A DNA stretch of 64,000 nucleotides from Sulfurospirillum sp. (GCA_016744795.1 JADGDR010000001.1:310001-374000), one strand, 5' to 3'; shown: positions 9,801 to 20,000, numbered from the stretch's first letter. Program-made: numbers and translations. Notes: generated from the letters alone by a model not told the origin.

Positions 9801-9963
9801 TACCATAGTAACTCCCACTCACCACAATCGTTTCAAGAGATGTTGGAGGAAACATCTCTTTTGCCAAATTATTATAAGAAAAATATGACATTACGATAAG
9901 CATTACAAACAGTAGATGATTTAATGCTCTATATTCTATGAAAAACTCAATAACTCTTTTTAT
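6871..9963 (-). CDS. RND superfamily inner-membrane transporter (AcrB/HAE1-like), apparent ATA start
   Basis: This is a proton-driven transporter of about 1030 residues, with the two-fold RND plan of 12 TM helices and two large periplasmic loops. TM4 reads LGFLVDEAIVVSENIHRH, keeping the proton-relay acid. The first ATG in frame (9903) would cut off TM1. The frame extends upstream through IKRVIEFFIEYRALNHLLFV, with no ATG/GTG/TTG, to an ATA at 9963 that has AGGAG at 9970-9974, six bases away, and overlaps the CobN stop as ATAA. I therefore place the start there. No membrane-fusion adaptor or outer-membrane channel gene is adjacent, which is unusual for an efflux RND. Its substrate is unknown; position between CobN-like and TonB genes suggests a role in the same uptake pathway. 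Confidence 0.8.
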   Translation of the reverse strand: MKRVIEFFIEYRALNHLLFVMLIVMSYFSYNNLAKEMFPPTSLETIVVSGSYYGSSSEVLNDLIVRDYEEILDNHPSLFDVTTTISKSRYTISADIKENSSKELIINEIKSKIAALDIYMPSDMKQPMVNVPKRFFPLLAISILTSPTQYEHAIEVAKSIEKEIRELDHIYQAQIIGKYDKVLKIVLNYKKIEAYGLNRLNVLKKIDELFVLYPIGKIKAETQQYFVSTKTSKLTKKSVENLKININKKLLHVKDIAKVDYFYERHSLSTRTNGKKSIIVMVKKGQKGDSLKLSKDIREILKKYKKQNTNIGFKVLNDSSFWIKSRLNVISSNIIIGLILLFFAIWAFISFRISIIVLVGIPVSLAFSVIGLDFFGASLNTLSLIGVLLSLGFLVDEAIVVSENIHRHRLFGKSVKEACVDGTLEVMPTLFVALLTTIIAFIPLLFISGGLGVFIRIIPVMVIVLIVSSFMESFVFLPAHYKFFIRDKDEYKQSKRDFLWEKLGNSYRRILSLCLDYKYPFVTILVSTILIFTTFMIKNSQFTLFPEFDSMSINIIGEGKYNSLKYTSKIIKPIEKLLLKNLNPEDYSSIHTTIGMKSDGRSSHEKGNSFFTITINLKPKIADGYFNREINPYFQLFGGDTDEIVSRKKSAKEIKKELDIWLKDYKKSMELSINIPQTGVVKSDIFISFIHNDDKKVKQAINLLKLKMRNIAGIYNIKDDMKYTDVTLELDINDYGRKLGFTQKNLIARLSTYLKVEKISKITNKQKKQMELKVTISDKNRLKDFESLLIGVPNSIMKVSLNDIAQIAYIKKLTNIKKENLYKIYSISASVDKNVIVSSKFYKEIAPILKKIKNSGIRVVLKGEAGKNEKVKEDITKSLIVTVFGILIVLTCFFNSFMLSLFSLSVIPLSLLGMLLGHSFLGLSLTFSSLLGFIGLIGIVMNDTLIMLNFIRKSKTKKELIEFASSRLRPIVLTSITTVLGLFTLIFFASGESLLMQPLAVSIGFGLLGATIINLFYVPVAFSFWQSKYR

Positions 9964-12900
9964 CTTAGGCTCCTATTTCTATCTTTAATTAACTCATAAG
10001 CCATACCTAAAAATACAATTAAAAGTAAAAAAGCTAACACAAAATACGCTGTATTGTCTTTAATAACTTTTTGTTTCTTCTGTTTTTCTAACTTTTGACC
10101 TTTAACTTTGTTGTTTTTATTAACCTTTATTAATACAGGTGTTGCGCCTTCTTTTAAGCTGGCTAATCCAAATCCTAATCTTGCTTTTTCTTGAAATTCT
10201 TTTAACTTAGTATTATAAGTTGTTGTTTTATATTTCTTTTCTAATTCATCTTGCAACTCTAAAAGATCTTTTATATTTTTTTCATTAGTTTTCCAATAAT
10301 TTTTTCTATAAGCTTCTATCATTTTTTCTGTCATATCTGCTAAAGCTTGAGGGTTATTTTTTTTAAACCACTTTTGTACTTTTAAATTATATTTATCATC
10401 AACATAAATATTTTTAAACTCGTCCCATTGATCACTTCTAACCACTTCTGGTGAAACAACCTGCCAACCCCAAAAATTATTCATAACAGAAGATACTTCA
10501 ACTGTTCCAGCATAATTTTCCAACATCATCTCTTTTAACCACTTCGGATGAAAATATCTGGTTCTTAATTCTGTAGACATAAATCTTGCTGTTGTTTGAA
10601 TTTGGGCATTATCAGGATCTCTTAGATTTGAAATATACGTTTTCGGTGTTTTACCATCAATATAACGAATAGCCATTCCAATTGACCCAAAATGAGCATA
10701 AGGATCATCACTACTCAATAATCCATAAAGATTTGAAGTTCTTGAAAATACAATAGCATCAGTTCCACTTAAATTTTTACTATAAAGGTTTAATTCTATA
10801 TTCTTTTCATTCCATCTTGACGTATCACTTCCAAAATAGTATCCAACATGTTCTAAATAATCTTTTGTTATTCTTTTATCATTACTCCATCTGCTAGTTT
10901 GTTCAATCGCATCAACACCACTACCATAATTTCCTGTTTTACTTGAGAATACTCGAATTGTAGATAAATATTGTGCTTCACTCTGATTTATATCACTATT
11001 TTTCACCAATTCTTTTTTTAATTGTAAACTATTTTGTCTTAAAAAATTATGTTTTTCTTTTAATTGAGCTATTTTTTTAACGCCATCAGAAATTAATTTT
11101 ATAGTATGAGGATACATATCTCGATATAATCCTGTAGCACTTACTACAACATCTATTCTTGGTCTTTTAAGTTCTTTATATGGAATTATCTTTACACTAA
11201 CTATTTTTCCTCTGTGATTTCGTACTGGTTCCACTCCCATGGCATACAAAAGTTGAGATTCTAAAACGCCATGATGCCTTACAGTTTCTAATCCCCAAAG
11301 ATTAAATGTAATTTTATTTGGATATTTATTGTTTTTAGCATAATAATTTTTTATAAAATCATCCATCAAAATTTTACCAGTTTTAAAAGCTGCTTGTGTT
11401 GGTACTTTAGATGGATCAAAACTCACTAAATTTACACCCGTAGGGAGACTTTGTGGATTTCTAATTGGTCCTCCACCTGTTCCTGCTTCAATATGCTCTC
11501 CATTCAAAGCCCTAAAAAGATTTTTCTTCTCTTTTTGAGATACTAAAAGAGTGTAAAATTGTTTTGCATTTTTTAAAAATTGTTTTAAATCTTTGTTTTC
11601 TAGCCCTAACTTTTCTTTAGCTATTACATTGTTTTTAATAAACATATAAGCTCTTGATGTGTTAAAATCAGTATAGTTTTGTTTAGCATAATCATCACCA
11701 TTTGCTTTTTGTAAAAATTCCTTACCTAACATTTGTGTTATTGTACTTATGAGATGGCGTTCTTCATAAACAACTCCAAATGTATGCATTCCCAAAGGAT
11801 GAGCTATTGAAGTAAATTCTCTTCTATACTCTTCAAATTCATGCAAAAAATGTTCAAAATCTTTTAAAATATCTTCTTTGCTCATTTCTAAATCTTTATG
11901 AATATTCAAAGCTATTATTTTACCTATAATCTGTTCTTTGATTTTTTCTTGCATTAATCCTTTAGTTACAGTTTTGAACTGAGCAGTAAGCTCCATAAGT
12001 TCATTTATTTCATTATATGCACCAGCAAGCCCAAAAGGAGGAGTTTGATGAGAAATTGTAACGCCTCTTGCTCTTCGTCTTATTTGAATGGTTTCTGCTG
12101 TATTATTTACAATATACGGATAAAAATGAGGCATATCACTCAAAGCCATAATAGGACCATCATTAATGCTAAGTCCTCTTTGTTTTCCCATGCTCCACTC
12201 AACTGTTCCATGAGTTCCCAAATGTATAATGGCATTAGTTTTAAATTGATTTTTTACATAAAGATAAGTTGCAAAATACGAGTGATTAATGGGAGAGCTT
12301 GGATTGTGCCAATCTCTTTCATCTTTCTTTCCTACATCAAGATTTAATTTTCTAATGCTATCATCTCTCTCTAAAGGATGGGGCTGTGGCATGATTATAA
12401 TATTGCCAATTTTTACTCTTGGAATTAAAAAATACCAGTTTTTATTTTTATAAATTAACATTTTAGACTCTAAAGGATACCCCCATACTCTAATCATATC
12501 AGTTCTTACATGTACAGGTAATTTATAGAACTCTTTCATATACTCTTTGTAAGGATATAAATCGGCTCTATTTTCATCTAACATTTTATTAGCATTTTCA
12601 TATAAATTAACATCATATAAAACTTTTATAGTTTTTAAAATTTCTTCTTGTAAAAAACTTTCATTTACGTCTTTTATTTTATATCCATTTTCATTAAAAC
12701 CTTTAAAAATCTCCTCTATACTTTGAGGAATATTTAAAAAAGATGCTCCTACTTTATTTCTTCCTAGAGCATAATACATTATGGTTATTTTTTTATCTGC
12801 ATTTTTAAGGGTTTGTAATTTTGCCAAATTCATAGCTTTTGATACAAAAGATTCCAATTGGTAAGGTATGCTTTGAAACTCTTTTGTTTTTTTATTTTGT

Positions 12901-13895
12901 GCGGCTATAATAAAACTATCTGTAAAACCAAGACTTTCAGGAATTACATATCCTGATGCAATCGTACTAAATGGCATTCCAATATCATCTTTTTTCCATT
13001 TTTCTTGATCACCTTGCCTGTAATATAAACCATGCAAAATAGGAATGTTTAATTTAACAAAATTCTTCTTTTTTACTCCACCATCACGTACATAAGAAAA
13101 AAGGTAGAGTAAAACATTTGTTAATTTTTTACCATTTGGTTCTAAAAACTCTAAGCCAATATGATCACTTTTTGTTGGATCTTTAAAGAAAAAAGGAAGA
13201 GCAATACCCCCTTTTTCTTCAATCAACTTTATAGCACTATTAATAGGCTCAATAATATTTGAAACAATAGAGTTTCTACCAAAATATATAGCAATGAGCG
13301 GTTTTTTTATGTTATTTATATCATAATTTAAATATTTCAAATACTCTTTTGTTGAATTAAAAACTAAATTTTTATAACCAGGGTAATAGATACCATTTTG
13401 AGGAATTATCTTTGGTAATTCTATATTTTTATTCTTATTTTCTAAAATATTATATTTTATATACTTCAACATGTTTTGTGTATTTTTAACTCCACCATTA
13501 AACCAATAATCACAAACTACATCTCTTCTTTTTTTAGAAATATTTTTCAAATATATATTATCTGCTTTTATAATAGGCAAAACTTTAGTTTCTTCTATTG
13601 TATTAATTGTTTCACCAAAATCTTCTAACATTCGCTTAAGATTATTTGCCCCTGTTAGAGAATCGAATATCACTAACGTATACTTCTTTAAAAGTAGTTG
13701 TTTAGAAATATTTTTGCCAAATTCATTATGAAATTTATAATCAAGTTTTAGTCCAATTTTTTTTGCTTCTTTTTGAATGAACTCTAATTTTGCATATTGA
13801 GATGCTTTAGCACTGTCTGTTGAAACAATTAAAACTTTATTGTTAGCTATTAGTGAACTAAGCAATAAAACAAGAACTAAAAAGATTTTTTTCAT
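9960..13895 (-). CDS. CobN/Mg-chelatase-H-like protein, secreted and membrane anchored (copy 1, HmuS-like)
   Basis: A 1311-residue member of the CobN/BchH metal-chelatase large-subunit family. Conserved family blocks are visible: HLGTHGTVEWSMGKQRGL followed by YPYIVNNTAETIQ and TPPFGLAGAY, and later NPQSLPTGVNLVSFDPSKVP. Unlike cytoplasmic CobN of B12 synthesis it begins with a Sec signal peptide (start at 13895, MKKIFLVLVLLLSS) and ends with one TM helix (AYFVLAFLLLIVFLGMAYEL) plus a basic tail, so the large domain should face the periplasm. No CobS/CobT or other cobalamin gene is nearby. The neighbours (TonB receptor, ExbB-like, DUF2149) match the hmu arrangement, where HmuS acts on haem. 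Haem demetallation or metal extraction is an inference; substrate unproven. Confidence 0.85.
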   Translation of the reverse strand: MKKIFLVLVLLLSSLIANNKVLIVSTDSAKASQYAKLEFIQKEAKKIGLKLDYKFHNEFGKNISKQLLLKKYTLVIFDSLTGANNLKRMLEDFGETINTIEETKVLPIIKADNIYLKNISKKRRDVVCDYWFNGGVKNTQNMLKYIKYNILENKNKNIELPKIIPQNGIYYPGYKNLVFNSTKEYLKYLNYDINNIKKPLIAIYFGRNSIVSNIIEPINSAIKLIEEKGGIALPFFFKDPTKSDHIGLEFLEPNGKKLTNVLLYLFSYVRDGGVKKKNFVKLNIPILHGLYYRQGDQEKWKKDDIGMPFSTIASGYVIPESLGFTDSFIIAAQNKKTKEFQSIPYQLESFVSKAMNLAKLQTLKNADKKITIMYYALGRNKVGASFLNIPQSIEEIFKGFNENGYKIKDVNESFLQEEILKTIKVLYDVNLYENANKMLDENRADLYPYKEYMKEFYKLPVHVRTDMIRVWGYPLESKMLIYKNKNWYFLIPRVKIGNIIIMPQPHPLERDDSIRKLNLDVGKKDERDWHNPSSPINHSYFATYLYVKNQFKTNAIIHLGTHGTVEWSMGKQRGLSINDGPIMALSDMPHFYPYIVNNTAETIQIRRRARGVTISHQTPPFGLAGAYNEINELMELTAQFKTVTKGLMQEKIKEQIIGKIIALNIHKDLEMSKEDILKDFEHFLHEFEEYRREFTSIAHPLGMHTFGVVYEERHLISTITQMLGKEFLQKANGDDYAKQNYTDFNTSRAYMFIKNNVIAKEKLGLENKDLKQFLKNAKQFYTLLVSQKEKKNLFRALNGEHIEAGTGGGPIRNPQSLPTGVNLVSFDPSKVPTQAAFKTGKILMDDFIKNYYAKNNKYPNKITFNLWGLETVRHHGVLESQLLYAMGVEPVRNHRGKIVSVKIIPYKELKRPRIDVVVSATGLYRDMYPHTIKLISDGVKKIAQLKEKHNFLRQNSLQLKKELVKNSDINQSEAQYLSTIRVFSSKTGNYGSGVDAIEQTSRWSNDKRITKDYLEHVGYYFGSDTSRWNEKNIELNLYSKNLSGTDAIVFSRTSNLYGLLSSDDPYAHFGSIGMAIRYIDGKTPKTYISNLRDPDNAQIQTTARFMSTELRTRYFHPKWLKEMMLENYAGTVEVSSVMNNFWGWQVVSPEVVRSDQWDEFKNIYVDDKYNLKVQKWFKKNNPQALADMTEKMIEAYRKNYWKTNEKNIKDLLELQDELEKKYKTTTYNTKLKEFQEKARLGFGLASLKEGATPVLIKVNKNNKVKGQKLEKQKKQKVIKDNTAYFVLAFLLLIVFLGMAYELIKDRNRSLR

Positions 13896-13970
13896 ATAAT
13901 TGACCTCTTCAAATTTAATATTTATATATACTATAATTCCCACAAAATTTGTGGGAATTATCTATGTTAT

Positions 13971-15860
13971 TTAAAACTTATAATTTAACCCCATATAAAT
14001 AAGTCTTCCTTTAATGTCATAAGGATTGCTATCTAAATTTTTATCTGCAATATTATCTACTCCTAATCTAACGTTAAAATTTTTGATTACATCTTTTGAA
14101 AACTGCACTCCTGCTGTTGTAAAACCACCATATTTATCATCACCACTTACTTGAGAACCTATATAATTTACTCTTAATGTAGTACTAATATCATATGGCA
14201 ATCTAGTAGACACATTAAAGTTAATTTTTTGTTTAGGTTTTAGTGTTAATTCTTCACCTGTTTCCACATCTTCTGTTTTTAAGTAGCTATAACCAATATT
14301 AACACTTGTAAAAGAGGTAAAATTGTGATTATATTCAAGCTCAACACCTTTCATTGTTGCTTTGTCAATATTTGAGTATAAATATATTTTTCTTGGTCCC
14401 ATACTCCCTGTTTGTTTACTACCTATCAAATCATCTATTTTTGTGTAAAATAAAGTAGATTTAAATGTGTCATCGTCTCCATAATATTCATAACCTAACT
14501 CAAAACTTTTTGATTTTTCAGGTGTTAAATCATCATTTCCATTAAATATATGTCTTCCACTAAATTGATAACTAGATGAGTTTTGTGTAACCGTAGGAGC
14601 TTTAAATCCCTCTCCATATCCAGCCTTTAATCTACTATTTTCGCTTAATTTATATACTACATTTAATTTAGGACTAAATTCTCCTCCAAACTTTTCATGC
14701 TTATCATATCTAGCACCAAAGGTTAATAAAACTTTTTGATGAATATCTATCTCATCTTGTATAAAAATTGATTTATTATTTATATCTCCAGCAAAGCCTT
14801 TCTTAATGCTACTGTCATATCTTTTTACATATTTCTCATCTCTATTTTCAACCCCTATAACAATAAAGTTATTTTCAAACTTATCAATTGTCAACTCTGT
14901 ATTAAACACATTAGTCTCTAATTCATGAGTATATTTAAAACGCTGAACATGCGAATCTGATTGCGTAGAATAGTAACCAATATCTAGTGCTATATCCTCA
15001 AACTGTTTTGAATAAGCCAATGAATAATGCAATTTATCTATGTCATAATATTTATCATATTTTGAAAATGTTTTTGATAGTGCTGAATATTGAGTATATT
15101 CTCTAACTTCTTTGCCTTTTTGTATTGTTGCATCTATTTGTTGAGTATCATCAATCTCATAACTCACGTTAAGACCAACATTTACAATATCGCTTCCCTC
15201 TATTTTTGATTCTGGTTTATTATTTTCTATAACAGCTGTTTCAAGATTTCTCTTTTCAGCAGTTAAAGATAACTTAAGTTTATCAGTTACCTTACCACCA
15301 ATACTAAATGATATATCTTTAACATCACCACCATCATCTGAACTAACTCCACCTTTTAAATCTAATTCACCATAAAACTTTTTATCAGATTTTTTAGTAA
15401 TTATATTTACAACACCACCAATTGCCTGTGAACCGTAAATGGAACTCATAGGACCTTTTATAACTTCGATTTTTTCTATTGAATTCATAGGAACCCAGTT
15501 ATATTGAAAATTAGAATGCCCTATTTGGTCATCTGAGGCAGATACTTTTTTACCATCAATCAATATGAGCACCTTATTACTAGAAGTTCCTCTTATAGAT
15601 ATAGTTTGCCTACCACCAATTGAGCTATCATTTACACCTAAATTTATTCCTGGCACATTAATCAAAACATCTTTTATTGATGTAGCATTTACTTTTTTAA
15701 TATCTTCTGCTGTTATAATTGATACGCTTCCTGCTGTATCCATTATAGATGTATTTGTTTTTGCTGTTACAACTACGCTATCTAAAATATCTGCACTAAA
15801 AACTGAAGTCACCAAAATAGAACTCGCTACCAAGCTAATTGCAATTTTATTTTTAAACAT
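13971..15860 (-). CDS. TonB-dependent outer membrane receptor
   Basis: A 629-residue outer-membrane receptor for high-affinity uptake of a metal complex such as haem, siderophore or cobalamin. It has a Sec signal peptide (to about 22), a TonB box-like segment (DSVVVTA, about 27-33), a plug domain (about 40-155, with VLILIDGKKV and GSQAIGGVVNIITKK), then a 22-strand barrel ending with aromatic F (LIYMGLNYKF), as outer-membrane barrels need. The pattern resembles BtuB/CirA/HmuR-type receptors; the substrate cannot be told from sequence. A Fur-like box lies at its promoter. It is flanked on both sides by CobN-like genes. Confidence 0.93.
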   Translation of the reverse strand: MFKNKIAISLVASSILVTSVFSADILDSVVVTAKTNTSIMDTAGSVSIITAEDIKKVNATSIKDVLINVPGINLGVNDSSIGGRQTISIRGTSSNKVLILIDGKKVSASDDQIGHSNFQYNWVPMNSIEKIEVIKGPMSSIYGSQAIGGVVNIITKKSDKKFYGELDLKGGVSSDDGGDVKDISFSIGGKVTDKLKLSLTAEKRNLETAVIENNKPESKIEGSDIVNVGLNVSYEIDDTQQIDATIQKGKEVREYTQYSALSKTFSKYDKYYDIDKLHYSLAYSKQFEDIALDIGYYSTQSDSHVQRFKYTHELETNVFNTELTIDKFENNFIVIGVENRDEKYVKRYDSSIKKGFAGDINNKSIFIQDEIDIHQKVLLTFGARYDKHEKFGGEFSPKLNVVYKLSENSRLKAGYGEGFKAPTVTQNSSSYQFSGRHIFNGNDDLTPEKSKSFELGYEYYGDDDTFKSTLFYTKIDDLIGSKQTGSMGPRKIYLYSNIDKATMKGVELEYNHNFTSFTSVNIGYSYLKTEDVETGEELTLKPKQKINFNVSTRLPYDISTTLRVNYIGSQVSGDDKYGGFTTAGVQFSKDVIKNFNVRLGVDNIADKNLDSNPYDIKGRLIYMGLNYKF

Positions 15861-15882
15861 ATTTTTCCTTTTATATTAGTAT

Positions 15883-15901
15883 AATAATCATTATCGTTAT
15901 T
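15883..15901. promoter_or_regulatory. Fur box-like operator of the TonB receptor gene
   Basis: Read on the minus strand, AATAACGATAATGATTATT matches 15 of 19 positions of the Fur consensus GATAATGATAATCATTATC. It lies 23 bases upstream of the receptor ATG, overlapping TATACT/TAATAT -10-like sequence, so Fur binding would block initiation when iron is plentiful. Confidence 0.75.
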
Positions 15902-15913
15902 CTTGCAAAAAAA

Positions 15914-16726
15914 TTATTTAATTTTCTTTACCTGAACCCAGATAACTGCCTCAATACTTAACTCCTTCTCCTTATAATCTTTTTTCAAACCTACATGTTT
16001 AGCATTAAAACCCCACCATCCTGCACGTGGTAAATAAAAAGTAAACTCTCCTCTCTCATTTGCTTTTATCTCTATTGTTTTAAAACTTTGTTGAGGTGCA
16101 ACTGTTTTTGCCTTTCCCATTTTAAAATTTTTCATATCTATATCACTATTTAAATATTCAATCTCAATTTTGGCAAAAGGTACAGGAATTCCACTCGCCT
16201 TTACCATTCCACTAAAACTACTGCCTTCCCAAATTCCATAGGGTTTTGATAGTGGAATAATTTCAGCTTCAAGACCTAACTCTCTGTCCCAATCTGTGGG
16301 TTTACCTGCTATATTTACTACTGTTTTTGTAATTTGCTGAAGATAAATTCCTTCTAGCGTGCTGTAATATGGAGCAGGTTTTATTACAAAAAGATGGTCT
16401 CCCATTTTTTTAAGCTTATACTTAGATTTATACCCTCTTCCAACTCTTTTTTTACCTTGAAACTCTATAGGTTCAAGTGTTTTTATCAAGTCAGTTTTAA
16501 TTCCTTTGTGTATTTCATAAAATTCTTCAACTTCTAAAAACTTCTTTTCCCCCTTGTGTTGTTTCCCCATATCCATAGTTTTTCTATCACTATATGGATG
16601 AATCATAGTATGAATCATTTTTATTGTTTTACCACTTTTTAAAGTTGTATCTGGGGTATACATTAGTTGAAAATGGTTAGCGAACAAGCCAATTGATCCC
16701 ATTATTATCGTTAACAATATCTTCAC
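15914..16726 (-). CDS. DUF4198 (NikK-like) periplasmic protein
   Basis: A 270-residue exported protein with a Sec signal peptide (about 1-16) and a beta-rich body. Features seen: NHFQLMYTPD at the mature N-terminus, a central GIWEGSSFSGMVKASGIPVPFAKIEIEYL segment typical of the DUF4198 Ig-like fold, and a C-terminal GRAGWWGF-like block (LPRAGWWGFNAKHV). DUF4198 proteins accompany nickel and cobalt transporters (NikK) and TonB-type uptake loci, and are thought to bind or pass the metal. Start is a GTG with AAGGAAAA eight to ten bases ahead. It sits between the receptor and a small exported protein, so delivery to or from the receptor is a reasonable guess. Confidence 0.8.
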   Translation of the reverse strand: MKILLTIIMGSIGLFANHFQLMYTPDTTLKSGKTIKMIHTMIHPYSDRKTMDMGKQHKGEKKFLEVEEFYEIHKGIKTDLIKTLEPIEFQGKKRVGRGYKSKYKLKKMGDHLFVIKPAPYYSTLEGIYLQQITKTVVNIAGKPTDWDRELGLEAEIIPLSKPYGIWEGSSFSGMVKASGIPVPFAKIEIEYLNSDIDMKNFKMGKAKTVAPQQSFKTIEIKANERGEFTFYLPRAGWWGFNAKHVGLKKDYKEKELSIEAVIWVQVKKIK

Positions 16727-16737
16727 TTATTTTCCTT

Positions 16738-17034
16738 TTATTCAAATATTTCAGAGCTTTTTAAATAAACTCTATGTTCGTTACCTGCATCAAATATCGC
16801 AACATAATCACCACTTGGTTTTTTAAAATTTATTTCACTAGTGCTATTTAATTTTGTCTCAATCAAGATTTTTTCACCTTGCTTTACTATAAAATTAACA
16901 CCACCTGCACTACTTCCATCACTAAAACCACCCTCACAAGTGACAGTTCCATCACCTTCATCCATACAAGTCAAAAGTGGTGTATGTGCGAATAATCCAC
17001 TTGATACAAGAATTACTAAAAAAACTTTTCTCAT
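16738..17034 (-). CDS. Small exported protein of the CobN/DUF4198 locus
   Basis: A 98-residue protein with a Sec signal peptide (about 1-16, ending FAH). The mature part has two cysteines (LTCMDEGDGTVTCEGGFSDG), likely a disulphide, and a glycine/serine-rich turn followed by beta strands. Proteins with this short 'C-x-D-x-G-D-G-T-V-x-C' start occur beside DUF4198 genes in other metal uptake loci as I recall, but no function is established. It lies one base downstream of the CobN-like gene stop and 11 bases before DUF4198, so it belongs to the operon. A role as periplasmic ligand carrier is possible but only a guess. Confidence 0.7.
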   Translation of the reverse strand: MRKVFLVILVSSGLFAHTPLLTCMDEGDGTVTCEGGFSDGSSAGGVNFIVKQGEKILIETKLNSTSEINFKKPSGDYVAIFDAGNEHRVYLKSSEIFE

Positions 17035-17035
17035 T

Positions 17036-20000
17036 TTATTGCTCCTTCTTTGTTAGCTCTCTTGCCATACCAGCAAACATAATCAAGAGTATAAGTACTA
17101 GCACAAAGTAATCAGTATTGTCTTTTTTACTCTTTTGCTTTTGTACTTTCTCCAATTTTTGCCCTTTTACTTTAGGTGGCTTATTTACTACTTGTTTTTT
17201 GATTTTTGGTAATGCTTTATTTACTATTTTTCCACTTACGCTCATCAAACCAAAACCTATAGCTTTATCGTTTACAAATTTTTTAAACTTTTCATTATAG
17301 TTTTTAGAAATAGAGTGTTTTGTCTCTAGTTCTTTATAAAGCTCAACTAATTTTTTTAGGGTCTCTTCATCAGTTTTAAAATAACCTTTTCTATTTGCTT
17401 CAAGCATCTTTTGTACAATTCTTGCATAAGCATCTGCATTTAAAGACTTAAACCACTCTTGAATATTTAAATCATACTTATCATTTACATATATTTCTAC
17501 AAACTCTTGCCATTGATCATCTCGTACAACATTTGGATCAACCACTTGCCATCCCCAAAAATTGTTCATAATGTCTTGAATTGCTGTTGTACCACTATAG
17601 CCCTCAGCTTTCATCTCTTTGATCCATTTTGGATGAAAATATCTACCACGAAGTTCTTTACTTAAAAATTCTCCCGTAGACTCTATTTTTGCATCTTTTG
17701 GATCTCTTAGATTTGCTATATATGTCTTAGGTGCTTTCCCATCTATATTTCTTACTGCCATTGCAATTGAGCCAAAATACTCAAAAGGATCATCTGAAGT
17801 TAAAAGTCCATATAAATTTGAAGTTCTTGAAAATATTATCGCCTCTGTTCCACTTAGATTTTTAGAATATAAGTCAAGATTTACTCTTTTTTCACTCCAT
17901 CTACTGCTATCACTTCCAAAGTAATATCCAAGTTTTTGAACATAATTTTGAGATATTCTTTTGTCATCTGTCCATCTTCCTGTATCATCAATATCATCAA
18001 CTCCACTTCCATAATCTCCAGTTTTATTTGAAAAAATTCTAATTGTTGATAAATATTTTGCTTCACTTGCATTAATGTCTTTATTTTTTGACAATTTCTC
18101 TTCTAAAGCCAAAGAGTTATCTCTTAAATAGTTGTTTTTCTCTTTAAGTGCGCTTATTTTTTCTACTGCTTTTGCAATTAACTGCATTGCTTGAGGAAAG
18201 GTATCTCTATAAAGTCCCGTTGCACTTATAACAACATCAATACGAGGTCTTTTTAACTCACTATATGGGATTATCTCCACATCATCAACTTGACCTTTGT
18301 TAACAACATATGCATGATTTATCATTTTTTTAAGTTTTTCTAACCAGTCATCAGGGGTTAAATCTAAAACGAATCTTATTCTTCCTATGGTTACTATTTG
18401 AGCTAACCATTGAGCAATGCCACTTGGCATGAATCTCTCTAATTTTTGTTTTACTATATTTTGAATAAACTTATTTGATATCCCTGTTTCATTCCAAATA
18501 GGTTTTACTCCCATTGCATATAATATTTGAGATTCCAAAACACCATAATGACGCATTGTTTCAAGTGACCAAAGATTAAAAGTGAGTTTTTTAGGATACC
18601 TTTGATGTTGAGCATAATAATTTTGTATAAAATCTTTCATAAGCTTACTACCAGTTTTATAAGCGGCTTTTGTTGGAACTTTACTAGGGTCAAATCCATA
18701 CATATTGACACCCGTAGGTAAACTTTGTGGATTTCTTATGCTGTCTCCACCAACGCCACCTTCTATATATTCGCCATTTAATGCTCTCATAAAGTTTTTC
18801 ATCTCTTTGGTATTTATAAAACTATATTTATACTTCAAAGCAACTCTTAAATATGCTTTTATCTCTTCATCATTTACAGTTTTTAAATCTTTTTCATCTA
18901 TCACATAATTTTTGATGAGTTTATATGTTTTAGAGCTATTAAAATCCTTGTAATTTTTAGCAAAATATTTTTCATCACCTTCTACCTTCGAGATAAACTC
19001 ACTTCCAACCATCTGCATAACTGTTGAAATAAGATGTTCTTCTTTTGGGTATGTACCAAAAGTGTGCATTCCTAAAGGCATAGCTTGTTTGGAAGTACCA
19101 AGTATATAATCTTCAACTTTTGATAAATAGTTTTCAAAGTCATCTTTTATCATAATAGATGTGTACTGTACATCTTTATCTATATTTATCTTTGCAGTTA
19201 TCTTTGTAATGCTAGTTTTAAGTTGAGTTTTAAGCATACCATCATCAACACTTTTATATTGATTGATTAAGTCCATGATTTCACTCAACTCTTTATAAGT
19301 TCCAGTCAATCCAAATGGAGGAGTTTGATGAGATATAAGAGTGGCTCTTCCTCTTCTTTTAGCTTGAATTGCTTCTGCAAGATTGTTTGTTATATATGGA
19401 TAAATAATTGGCACATCTCCTAACACTGAAAGTGCATCATCCCCTACTCTTAACCCTCTTTCTTTGCCAGGACTCCACTCTTGAGTTCCATGAGTTCCAA
19501 GATGAACAATAGCATCTGCTTTAAATTGATTTCTAGCCCATAAATAACTTGCTAAATAAGAGTGTCCAATAGAAACTGTTGGGTTATGCCACAATGAAGC
19601 ATCATCTCTATTTATATCAAGATTTTTAGCCCAAATACTATCTTCTCTCTCAGCTCGTCTTGGCTGTGGCATAACTACAATGTTGCCTATTTTCATTCTT
19701 GGAACTAAAAAGTACCACTTTTTGTCTTTATAAATTAACATTTTTGATTCAAGAGGATAACCCCAAAACTTAATCATATTTGTTCTTGTATCGACTGGAA
19801 GTTTATTAAACTCTTTAATATAATCTTCGTAAGGAAATAAAGCTGCACTATCTTCTTTTAACATCTTTTTAGACTCTTCATATAGATTTACACTATACAT
19901 AACTTTTAAACCCTGAGTTGCCTTTTTTCTAATGTAAGTTGCATTATTTTCTTTTGTTGTATAACCATGTTTTACAAACTCTTTAAAAATTAACTCTAAA

